From NCBI GenBank assembly GCA_015075375.1, contig JABTUM010000002.1:1227393-1291392 (forward strand): 64,000 bases of DNA. Reading direction: 5' to 3'. This DNA comes from Planctomycetota bacterium (lineage in GTDB: Bacteria > Planctomycetota > SZUA-567 > H5-PLA8). Shown one piece after another: positions 17,909-25,108 of this stretch. The notes below the pieces were generated by a model. It was not told the DNA's origin. It searched no databases and saw nothing but the letters and a program-made list of their open reading frames with translations. The stretch's first letter is position 1, and each line of letters opens with the position of its first letter. Position numbers and translations under genes: made by a program.

Positions 17909-18108
17909 GCGGGACGCCCGCGATACCTAAAGGCGGCGGGGCGCTTGAGAGCGGCTCGTTCAGGTCGCTGGAGTCAGGGAGCGCGCTGCGCGCAGGCTAT
18001 TTCGTTCACCTCCCCTGCCCCTCCTTGGCAAGGAGGGGAAACTGCAAGGCATGGGCGAAGAAGGGTGACGTGCGGGCGGAACGCCCGCGATACCTAAGGG
18101 CGGCGGGA
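17909..18108. repeat. Repeated GGACGCCCGCGATACCTAAAG unit
   Basis: A unit of about 33 bases (GGGACGCCCGCGATACCTAA followed by GGCGGCGGG) occurs near 17909 and near 18075. A third shortened form, CTCGCGATACTTAAAACCGG, runs into the terminator at 18122. The bases between the copies differ. Confidence 0.6.
18007..18041. repeat. Dispersed hairpin repeat, copy D (short form)
   Basis: The copy is almost identical to that at 9506: CACCTCCCCTGCCCC then TCCTTGGCAAGGAGGGGAAA, with GAGCGCGCTGCGCGC about 20 bases before it. Confidence 0.75.
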
Positions 18109-18121
18109 GGCTCGCGATACT

Positions 18122-18156
18122 TAAAACCGGCGGGACGCTCGCAGGCGTCCCGCCGG
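18122..18156 (-). terminator. Rho-independent terminator of the RNase Y gene
   Basis: On the minus strand an 11-base stem CCGGCGGGACG/CGTCCCGCCGG with an 8-base loop is followed by TTTTAA. It lies about 30 bases after the stop codon at 18188. Confidence 0.8.
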
Positions 18157-18187
18157 GATCGGTGGTCTCCGCGCTTTCGCGGTGAAA

Positions 18188-19747
18188 CTATCGAGCGTAC
18201 TCGATGAAGCGCGATTCGCGGATCATGGTGACTTTGACCTCGCCGGGGTAGCTGAGTTCGCTCTCGATCTGCTTGGCGATGGCGCGCGCGGCGGCGTGGC
18301 AGGCCTTGTCGTCGAGTTCGTCGGCCTTGGCAAGGACGCGGACTTCGCGGCCGGCCTGGATGGCGAAGGCTTTCTCGACGCCCTGCCGCTGGGTGGCGAT
18401 TTCCTCGAGCTTCTTCATGCGCTGGATGTACTTCTCGAGGCTCTCGCGGCGCGCGCCGGGCCGCGCGGCGCTGATGGCGTCGGAGACCTGGACGAGAATC
18501 GGGTAGAGGCTGTGGATCTCGATGTCGCCGTGGTGCCCGCCGATGGCTTCCCAGACTTCGGTGCGTTCGCCGACTTCCTTGGCGATGTCCATGCCGATCT
18601 GCGGGTGCGTGCCTTCCATCTCCTGGTCGAGCGCCTTGCCGCAGTCGTGGAGCAGGCCGCAGCGCTTGGCGAGCTGGATGTCGAGCTTCAGTTCGGCGGC
18701 CAGGAGCGAACAGATGTTGGCGACTTCCTTGACGTGGTTGAGGACGTTCTGGCCGTAGCTGGTGCGGTAGCGCAAGCGTCCCAGAAGGTCGCGCAGGCGC
18801 GGGTGGAGATCGTGGCAGCCGTACTCGATGGCGACTTCGCGGCCGGTCTTCTCGATCTGAGCTTCGACTTCCTTTTTGGCTTTCTCGACGGCTTCCTCGA
18901 TGCGCGTGGGATGGATGCGGCCGTCGACGACGAGCTTCTCCATGGCCAAGCGGGCGACTTCGCGCCGGACCGGCTCGAAGCAGCTCAGGACCACCACGCC
19001 GGGCGTATCGTCGACGATCACGTCGACGCCGGTAGCTTTCTCGAAGGCGCGGATGTTGCGGCCTTCGCGACCGATGATGCGGCCCTTCATGTCGTCGTTG
19101 GTGAGGTCGATGGTGGCGACGGTATTCTCGGCGACGGTCTCGCTGGCGAGGCGCTGGATGCTGTTGAGGATCATCTTACGCGCATCGTTTTCGACGTTTT
19201 CCTTGGCCCGGTTGAGGGCGCGGATGGTCAGTTCGTTGGCTTCGACGGCGATATCGGCCTCGACGCGCTGCATGAGCATCTGCTTGGCCTGATCGGGCGT
19301 CAGCCCGCTGATCTTCTCGAGCTTGTGGCGCTCCTCCTTGTACATCTCCTCGAGTTCGGCGGCGCGCTTGTCGGCCTGTTCGGCAGCCTGCTTGCGGCGC
19401 TGTTCGAGGCGTTCGAGATCCTGTTCCTTGCGCTCGAGCTGTCCGAGCTTCTTGTCGAGGAGGTTCTCGCGGCCCTGGAGGCGCTTTTCGGAGTTGCGGA
19501 TCTCTTCGGCGGACTCCTTGAACTCCTTCTCCATGTCCTTGCGCTGCTTGAGCAGGTTTTCGGTTTCCTCCGCGCGCATGCGGGCGAGTTCGGAGCGGCT
19601 TTCGTCGAGCAGTCGCTGCTTGGTTCGTTCGGCTTCCTGGCGGGCTTCGGCGATCAGCTTATCGCGGTTGCCGCGGGCGCTCATCATGCCGGCAAATCCG
19701 CCGACGATCAGACCGGCTATGCCTACTCCTATGGTGACGGGTTCCAT
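18188..19747 (-). CDS. rny: Ribonuclease Y
   Basis: The 519-residue membrane-anchored endonuclease starts RNA decay. An N-terminal membrane helix (VTIGVGIAGLIVGGFAGMM) leads into a long coiled coil (about 30-190), a KH domain with GRIIGREGRNIRAFEKATGVD (near 225) and an HD domain with LLHDCGKALDQE and GGHHGD. The length is normal for the family. The ATG at 19747 follows AAGGGGATGCACC. The nearest good promoter found upstream on this strand is 690 bases away, so it may have a very long structured leader or share the region with a separate RNA gene. Confidence 0.96.
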   Translation of the reverse strand: MEPVTIGVGIAGLIVGGFAGMMSARGNRDKLIAEARQEAERTKQRLLDESRSELARMRAEETENLLKQRKDMEKEFKESAEEIRNSEKRLQGRENLLDKKLGQLERKEQDLERLEQRRKQAAEQADKRAAELEEMYKEERHKLEKISGLTPDQAKQMLMQRVEADIAVEANELTIRALNRAKENVENDARKMILNSIQRLASETVAENTVATIDLTNDDMKGRIIGREGRNIRAFEKATGVDVIVDDTPGVVVLSCFEPVRREVARLAMEKLVVDGRIHPTRIEEAVEKAKKEVEAQIEKTGREVAIEYGCHDLHPRLRDLLGRLRYRTSYGQNVLNHVKEVANICSLLAAELKLDIQLAKRCGLLHDCGKALDQEMEGTHPQIGMDIAKEVGERTEVWEAIGGHHGDIEIHSLYPILVQVSDAISAARPGARRESLEKYIQRMKKLEEIATQRQGVEKAFAIQAGREVRVLAKADELDDKACHAAARAIAKQIESELSYPGEVKVTMIRESRFIEYAR

Positions 19748-20437
19748 GGTGCATCCCCTTATGGCATTGGCGAACGCCGCAGTCCGGAAGCCGGGGGCGG
19801 GTGGAACGGCAAGCTGGGGCGCACCCAAACCGCCGGGGCGCTCACGCGGGCCTTGCCGCAGCCGTGCCTCCGCTGCGCGCTCGATCGCTTGTAGGGTGGG
19901 CTTTAGTGTTGCAGATCGGAACGCCGGGGAAACGGACTCGCTTACGCGAGCCCCTTTACACAAGGCGCGAGGACGTACGAGCCACGGTTCGCTGTACCGT
20001 GGTTTAAGGCCCAACTCCCGGGCATGCGGTGCAACGAGCTCCGCCTGCCCCCAACCGGGGACGCGAATTGCGTCTGGCGTCTGGAGTTACGTTTACAGCC
20101 GCCAAGTCCTGACCCTCGGATCAACCGGAACCCCCTGCGGGAAACCGGCCCGGCCCGTTGCCGCGATGCTCATCCGGCGGTCGCTCAGGACCGCTCCCCG
20201 GCCTAACGTGAGACCGCAGTCTCGGGGCCGGGGGGCGACGGATTTCAGGCGCTGTGGCGTTTCATGCCTTGGCACCTTGCACGCTTTGCATAGGCCGTAT
20301 TCGTACGGCGCTCGACGATTTAGTCCTTGCTTAAAGCAATGGGGTCACCCACCCCATTCGGCTCCCAAACGAAGCGTTCTCGAGGCTGCAACAGAGTGCA
20401 TGGTCATTCACGCACTCTTAATAGCCCACGTACACAC
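19748..20437 (-). ncRNA. Structured non-coding region, candidate RNA or long leader
   Basis: About 690 bases without a credible gene lie between the RNase Y gene and the promoter at 20438. Read on the minus strand from the predicted start, strong hairpins follow in series: AGAGTGC/GCACTCT, AATGGGGT/ACCCCATT, GCCGTA/TACGGC, CCCCGGCC/GGCCGGGG enclosing GAGAC/GTCTC, CCACGGT/ACCGTGG and GGCTCGC/GCGAGTC. It does not show the conserved blocks of RNase P RNA, tmRNA or SRP RNA that I know. It could be an unrecognised RNA gene or a leader that controls rny. The strand rests on the promoter. Confidence 0.45.
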
Positions 20438-20466
20438 ATTCTATGCACGGCGGGCATTTACGTCAA
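20438..20466 (-). promoter_or_regulatory. Sigma-70-type promoter TTGACG-17-TAGAAT
   Basis: On the minus strand TTGACG and TAGAAT are separated by exactly 17 bases. Transcription would start near 20431 and run through the structured region towards rny. Confidence 0.65.
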
Positions 20467-20527
20467 GCTACGTACAGAGCTGGCTGTGCAAGGATTAACA
20501 TGTTAGGGCAATAGACGGATATCACGG

Positions 20528-20959
20528 TCAAGCATCGGCTTGGCGCTTGAGCAGTTCGATGAGTTTCGGCGCTTCGTGCTTCTCGCCAACTCCGATGCCG
20601 GGACAGCGCTGCTTTTCCTTCTCCCACGCCGCCCAGCTCTTGAGCACTTCGGGCCAGAAGGGGTAGTCGCGGCACTGCTGAGGGCGGACGGGATAGACCC
20701 CGCAGCCGCCGTCGCCGAGGAGCACACAGTCGCCGTTCTTGCGCTCCCGCAGCGATTTCTGCCCGCGGTAAACCTCGCGGACATGCAGGCGCTCGAACTC
20801 GTCGGGCGGGAGTTTCATAAACGCGGCAATCTGCGCGATCTCGAGTTCGGTGACCCAAACGTAACCGGGCTCGCCGCCGCAGCAGCGCGTGCAGCCGCTC
20901 TGACAGGAAAACTGCACACCGGACTTGTACCAAGGCGACGATGCGGACGCGGCGCTCAT
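20528..20959 (-). CDS. YkgJ-family cysteine cluster protein
   Basis: The 143-residue protein has the Cys cluster of the YkgJ/UPF0153 family: CQSGCTRCC near residue 19, then GDCVLLGDGGCGVYPVRPQQCRDYP, ending with a Cys in QRCPG. The cysteines probably bind a metal or an iron-sulfur centre; no reaction is established. Its ATG overlaps the pssA stop by 4 bases (ATGA), so it is translated with pssA. Confidence 0.85.
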   Translation of the reverse strand: MSAASASSPWYKSGVQFSCQSGCTRCCGGEPGYVWVTELEIAQIAAFMKLPPDEFERLHVREVYRGQKSLRERKNGDCVLLGDGGCGVYPVRPQQCRDYPFWPEVLKSWAAWEKEKQRCPGIGVGEKHEAPKLIELLKRQADA

Positions 20960-22020
20960 GCGGGTGGCGCTTCCTCGTTGGCGGGCTGGGTGACGGTACC
21001 GGAATCGGGCGCTTCGGCGCGCAGCGGCGCGGCCGCGAGGTCGGCGGCCGGCGCTTGGCTTTCGCTTTCGGCCTGTACGCTGGCGACCCATTCGGGCGGG
21101 CGCTGGCCGGGAAAGAGCTGGTAGCGGATCTCGTTCAGGACGCCCATCAGCATGAAGCCGTTGAAGCCGGCGGCGAGGACGATTTCGTGCTGCATCACGG
21201 TGAGCACGATGCCCAGGCCGATGATGAGGAGGTGCATGAACGAACGCTTGCCGCTGAGCAGCTTGTCGCCGACGTGGATGTAGTGGACGCGGCTGATCAT
21301 GAGGACGCCGATGAGGAGCATGACGAAGGGCATGGCGAGGAGGATGAGGTGCGAGACTTCGGGCGAGCAGACCCAGCGCAGGAGCGGATTGGCCAGCGGA
21401 TCGGGCGAAGCGGGAGCGACGGCGCCCGTCACACCGTTGGCGGCCGGCGCCAGGAGGACCATGATCCCGGCCACGCAGCCGGCGGCGGCGGGCGAAGGGA
21501 TGCCGAAGAAGAAATCGCGGTGCCCGCTTTCGGATTCGACGTTGTACCGCGCCAGGCGCAGCGCGGCGCAGCAGACGTATACGGCGAGCATGGGCCAGAC
21601 GTAGCGGTCGAGCAGCACCACGGGCATGTCGGGCGCGAAGTGATCGATCGCGGCTTTCACCAGCACGGCCGGGGCGACGCCGAAGCTGACGACATCGCAA
21701 AGGCTGTCCATTTCCATGCCGAACTTGGAGGTCGATTTGGTCCAGCGTGCGACGCGCCCGTCGAGCGCGTCGAAGATCATGGCGAGGAAGATCAGAAGGC
21801 CGGAGTAGTAGACGCAGTCGGCGGCGGAGATGACGCGGAAGGTCTGGGGCGGGTTGTGAATGCGCATCGCCAGGACGATCGAGGCGAATCCGCAGAGCAG
21901 ATTGCCGAGGGTGACGAGCGTCGGGACCACCGCAACGCCCATGAGAAAGCGCCGCTTGAGTTTTTCCTTCCGTGCGCCTTTGCGCGCATTGCGGAAGCCT
22001 TTAAAGCGCAAACTCACCAT
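20956..22020 (-). CDS. pssA: CDP-diacylglycerol--serine O-phosphatidyltransferase
   Basis: This 354-residue integral membrane enzyme makes phosphatidylserine. The CDP-alcohol phosphotransferase motif D-x2-D-G-x2-A-R-x8-G-x3-D-x3-D is complete in DALDGRVARWTKSTSKFGME and the following DSLCD. Several hydrophobic helices follow, and the last 50 residues are an Ala/Glu/Pro-rich tail beyond the usual end. It follows psd by 20 bases, giving the two-step route to phosphatidylethanolamine in one unit. Confidence 0.93.
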   Translation of the reverse strand: MVSLRFKGFRNARKGARKEKLKRRFLMGVAVVPTLVTLGNLLCGFASIVLAMRIHNPPQTFRVISAADCVYYSGLLIFLAMIFDALDGRVARWTKSTSKFGMEMDSLCDVVSFGVAPAVLVKAAIDHFAPDMPVVLLDRYVWPMLAVYVCCAALRLARYNVESESGHRDFFFGIPSPAAAGCVAGIMVLLAPAANGVTGAVAPASPDPLANPLLRWVCSPEVSHLILLAMPFVMLLIGVLMISRVHYIHVGDKLLSGKRSFMHLLIIGLGIVLTVMQHEIVLAAGFNGFMLMGVLNEIRYQLFPGQRPPEWVASVQAESESQAPAADLAAAPLRAEAPDSGTVTQPANEEAPPA

Positions 22021-22040
22021 CCGCCCAGATCCCCGAAAGG

Positions 22041-22790
22041 CTAAGTATCGGCCCGTTCGACCGACGACGTGACCGCTCCCGCCGGCGAGACCGTCCATTC
22101 CTGCGCGGGGGCCGGTTGCGGCACGTGGCGCACCAGAACCGTTTCGCCGCCCACCACCTTCTGGCCTAGCTGCACCAGGATTTCGTAGCCGCCGTCGGCG
22201 CGGACGTACAGTTCGGTCCGCGAGCCGAACTTGATCATCCCGTAGCGCTCGCCGCGCAGAAAAGTTCTTCCGCGCTGGACGGGACAGACGATCCGCCGAG
22301 CCAGGACTCCGGTGATCTGCTTGACCATGATGCGTTCGCCGCCTGGCGTAAGCAGCCCCATTTCGAACGCTTCGTTGCGCGTCGGCGCCGCGGCGTTGTA
22401 GGCGGGGAGAAATTCGCCGGGGCAATAGCGCAGGTACTCCGCCGTCCCCGCGCACGGGACGCGGTTGACGTGCACGTTAAAGGGCGAGAGGAAGATGCCG
22501 ACGCGCCACGCGCGCGCGTTCAGGAAGCGCGGTTCGTCCAGGAGTTCGATGTCGGTGACCGTGCCGTCGGCGGGCGCGACGAGCAGGCCGGCTTCCTGCG
22601 GCGAGACGCGGTCGGGATCGCGGAAGAAGTAGACGACGATCAGCCACGGCGGGAGCGCCACGAGGGCCAGCGCCGGGTGGACCAAGCTGCCCAGCGCCCA
22701 CGCCAACGCGGCGCAAGCGAGGGAGACGAGGAAGAGTTCGTCCCCGCCCCACTCGGCCATGCCGAAGAACCGCAGCAAGCGCTTACCCAT
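22041..22790 (-). CDS. psd: Phosphatidylserine decarboxylase (short type)
   Basis: The 249-residue proenzyme converts phosphatidylserine to phosphatidylethanolamine. Two membrane helices near residues 18-50 are followed by FRDPDR, VAPADGTVTDIE, SPFNVHVNR and the self-cleavage site in MIKFGSRTELYV (Gly-Ser near residue 190), where Ser becomes the pyruvoyl group. Length and the FGS site fit the short PSD class. It heads the psd-pssA-ykgJ unit. Confidence 0.94.
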   Translation of the reverse strand: MGKRLLRFFGMAEWGGDELFLVSLACAALAWALGSLVHPALALVALPPWLIVVYFFRDPDRVSPQEAGLLVAPADGTVTDIELLDEPRFLNARAWRVGIFLSPFNVHVNRVPCAGTAEYLRYCPGEFLPAYNAAAPTRNEAFEMGLLTPGGERIMVKQITGVLARRIVCPVQRGRTFLRGERYGMIKFGSRTELYVRADGGYEILVQLGQKVVGGETVLVRHVPQPAPAQEWTVSPAGAVTSSVERADT

Positions 22791-22917
22791 ACCGGGATTA
22801 TGCCAGAAACCGCTCCCTGTGGGAAGCAGGACGAGGGCGGGAATTGGGCGCGGGGCCGCGCGGTCCATGAGGAAGGGAAACGGCCCAATCGAAGGCACAT
22901 GCCTCAAGCCAGACCGC

Positions 22918-23799
22918 TTAGCTCGCCCACGGCGCGGCCTGAAGCCTGAACGCCTGCGGCGAGACGCCGACGCTGCGCTTGAAGATCCGGCTGAAGGTGT
23001 ACGGATCGTCAATGCCTACGCGCGCGCCGATCTCTTTGACGCTGAGGTCGGTGTCGCTGAGCAACTGGCGCGCGGCCTCGCAGCGCAGCGTGGTGAGGTA
23101 ATGCGCCGGCGCCTGGCCGGTAATTTTGCGCATGGCCTGGCGCAGCGTGGAATAGCTCATCGCATGCTCCGAAGCGAGCGCCTCGAAGTCCACTTCCTGG
23201 CGGAAATTCCGGCGGCAGTATTCCAGCACGGCCTCCATGGATTTGCTGGGCGTTTGCGCCTGCCGCAGCGCTTCGCGGCTGTAGTACATCTCGACGAGGA
23301 GCCTTTCGGCCATGAGCACCGCGCGGTCGGCGTCGCCGGGCCCGGCACGCTTGACGACTCGGAGGAGTTCGCGAATGCCTTCCACGATCGGCGCCACGTT
23401 GACGAGCTGGTGCACGCGGCCGTCGGCGGGAAAAACGCCGCAGTCGAGCAGGCGTTTCAATCCCGGGCCGCTGACGCCGAAATGGTATTCGCACCACGCG
23501 GTATGCGGCGTCGGGCCGTAATGGAAGACCGGCCCTGGATAGACGGGGAAAAGACAGCCGGGTTCGACACTCTGCACCGGACCGTCGTCGACCTGAAAGG
23601 AGCCGCGCCCGGAGGTCACGAGTCCGACCGCGTAATCGTTGAAGCGGTGGTTGACCCAGCCGACTTTGGCGGGCGCGCAGCCGGCGAGGATGACGGTGAG
23701 TTCGCGGAGCATCGCGGGGCGCATGATCGGGCGCATGAAGATGGTCGGGTCGGCGGCGGGCGGCGGGGGGCTACGGGGGGTCTTTGTCAAAACGTCCAT
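22918..23799 (-). CDS. AraC-family transcription regulator
   Basis: The 293-residue protein has a cupin-like sensing half (GRGSFQVDDGPVQSVEPGCLFPVYPG) and a C-terminal AraC double helix-turn-helix (about 185-285, with LSVKEIGARVGIDDPYTFSRIFKRSVGVSPQAFR). AAAGGAG directly abuts the first ATG, which is too close, so the true start may be an internal Met such as that at 23736. It is divergent from the PhyH-type gene and probably controls it; regulators of this kind sense small carbohydrates. Confidence 0.9.
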   Translation of the reverse strand: MDVLTKTPRSPPPPAADPTIFMRPIMRPAMLRELTVILAGCAPAKVGWVNHRFNDYAVGLVTSGRGSFQVDDGPVQSVEPGCLFPVYPGPVFHYGPTPHTAWCEYHFGVSGPGLKRLLDCGVFPADGRVHQLVNVAPIVEGIRELLRVVKRAGPGDADRAVLMAERLLVEMYYSREALRQAQTPSKSMEAVLEYCRRNFRQEVDFEALASEHAMSYSTLRQAMRKITGQAPAHYLTTLRCEAARQLLSDTDLSVKEIGARVGIDDPYTFSRIFKRSVGVSPQAFRLQAAPWAS

Positions 23800-23838
23800 C
23801 TCCTTTGTCAGCGCGGCTATGGGAAGGGCCTTATCTTC

Positions 23839-23852
23839 AGGGTATATACCCT
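23839..23852. promoter_or_regulatory. Palindrome AGGGTATATACCCT between araC-type and phyH-type genes
   Basis: A perfect 14-base palindrome lies 40 bases upstream of the AraC-type start and 60 bases upstream of the dioxygenase start. It could be an operator or overlap a -10 element (TATATA). Confidence 0.4.
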
Positions 23853-23912
23853 CATGCCGTGGATGCGGCTAATGTCAAAACAACCAAGGGCCAGGGATAG
23901 AGGAGCGGGACC

Positions 23913-24734
23913 ATGAAGATCGGCAGACAGCAGGTGGAGCAGTTCCACGAGCAGGGCTACACGGTGATGCCGGAGTTCTTCAGCACGAACGAGATCATGG
24001 CGTTCCGCGCGGAACTGGACCGGCTGCGGCGCGAGGGGCACTTCAACAACGTCCGTACCGAAGGGGATTCGAAGACCGTATCGCAGCAAAAAATGAATCT
24101 ACAGATCTGCCCGCTGCTGCATAAGAGCACGTTCTTCCGCGCGCTGCCGTTCCATTCGAAGGTGCTCGACACGATTCCGCAACTGATCGGCGATCCGGTG
24201 ATCCTGCATCTGGACCAGGTTTTCCTGAAGCCCGCGCGGCACGGCACGGGGACCAACTGGCACCAGGACAACGCGTACTTCAAGATCGACGATCCGATGC
24301 GCGGGACGGCGATGTGGATTGCGGTCCACGACGCGACCATCGCCAACGGCACGCTGAACGTCATTCCGGGCGCCTTCCGGGAACGGTTCGAACACAGCCG
24401 CGATCCGGAGAGCAATCATCATATCCGCTGCTATCCGCCGGAAGAGCAGTCGGTGGCGCTGGAGGTTCCCGCCGGCGGCGCGGCTTTCTTCTGCTACGGC
24501 GTCCCGCACTGCACGCGCGCCAATCAGACCGACCGGGACCGCGCCGGCGTTGCGTATCATTTCCTGCACGAGTCGTGCTACACCGACGAATACCGCAAGC
24601 ACCATAAGCCCATCGGGACCTACCTGACCGGCCCGAAGGCGACAGGCGGCGAAAAGGAGTACGGTCTGCGCGTGGCCGGAACGTGGGAGAAAGAGTGCGA
24701 ACTCGCGCTGGCCAGCCAGACGGCGGCGGTGTAA
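23913..24734 (+). CDS. Phytanoyl-CoA dioxygenase family protein (Fe(II)/2-oxoglutarate oxygenase)
   Basis: The 273-residue protein has the PhyH fold. The metal ligands H-x-D lie in NWHQDNAYFKID (near residue 116), the second His in PHCTRANQT (near 200), followed by the Arg of DRAGVAYHF that binds 2-oxoglutarate. GAGGAGCGGGACC precedes the ATG. Such enzymes hydroxylate small organic substrates; the substrate is unknown. The divergent AraC-type regulator is the probable partner. Confidence 0.9.
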   Translation: MKIGRQQVEQFHEQGYTVMPEFFSTNEIMAFRAELDRLRREGHFNNVRTEGDSKTVSQQKMNLQICPLLHKSTFFRALPFHSKVLDTIPQLIGDPVILHLDQVFLKPARHGTGTNWHQDNAYFKIDDPMRGTAMWIAVHDATIANGTLNVIPGAFRERFEHSRDPESNHHIRCYPPEEQSVALEVPAGGAAFFCYGVPHCTRANQTDRDRAGVAYHFLHESCYTDEYRKHHKPIGTYLTGPKATGGEKEYGLRVAGTWEKECELALASQTAAV

Positions 24735-25108
24735 GAGCGTTGCGCGCCGGGCGGAGCATGGCTTCGCTCGGCGTGCTGCGAAATACTAAGCCAAGTCGAA
24801 GCTCATCCACTACGCGCCGAGGTCCCGCGTGACACCCGGAACGACCGACCCACCGGAATCACCAACGTGATCGATGCAGCCCGCAAAGGCTAAGATCCGA
24901 AATTTATTATGGTGGGCAGGGAGGATGAGCGTTTAGCAGGCCGAAAAATCAACTGCCGGCCTTCTGCTTCACTTTTCCACTCGCACTGACGACATACATT
25001 TAGAAATTGTAGTTAAGACCTTCGGGAGTTTCTTAGAGTTCGCCCTAGAAGCGATCATTGCAATCATTCCATACAATCAATTTCCAGTTGCTGGAAACAC
25101 GGCAAATA
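24735..25108. other. AT-richer intergenic gap
   Basis: No gene is supported in these 374 bases. The only notable content is a 16-base match to the 3' end of the tRNA-Tyr gene at 24909, listed separately. Confidence 0.6.
24909..24924 (-). repeat. Possible old attachment-site scar: 16-base match to the tRNA-Tyr 3' end
   Basis: ATGGTGGGCAGGGAGG is identical to the last 16 bases (with CCA) of the tRNA-Tyr end found at 32551 and 42582, in the same orientation. The match stops at the next base. A chance match of this length in 64 kb is very unlikely. Confidence 0.5.

Larger units (their letters stand above)
17777..18187. other. Intergenic gap with repeats and a terminator
   Basis: No credible gene is seen in this 411-base stretch. 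It holds two degenerate copies of a GGACGCCCGCGATACCTAA unit, one short copy of the CACCTCCCC hairpin repeat and the terminator of the RNase Y gene. Confidence 0.7.

Noticed and set aside
18182..19894. A 570-codon open frame on the plus strand opposite rny
   Set aside because: RNase Y motifs on the minus strand are unambiguous; the plus frame is a GC-driven shadow.
19748..20437. RNase P RNA, tmRNA or SRP RNA
   Set aside because: The conserved blocks I know for these RNAs (for example GAGGAAAGTCC with ACAGAA for RNase P, or a tmRNA tag frame ending in Ala-Ala) were not found on either strand.
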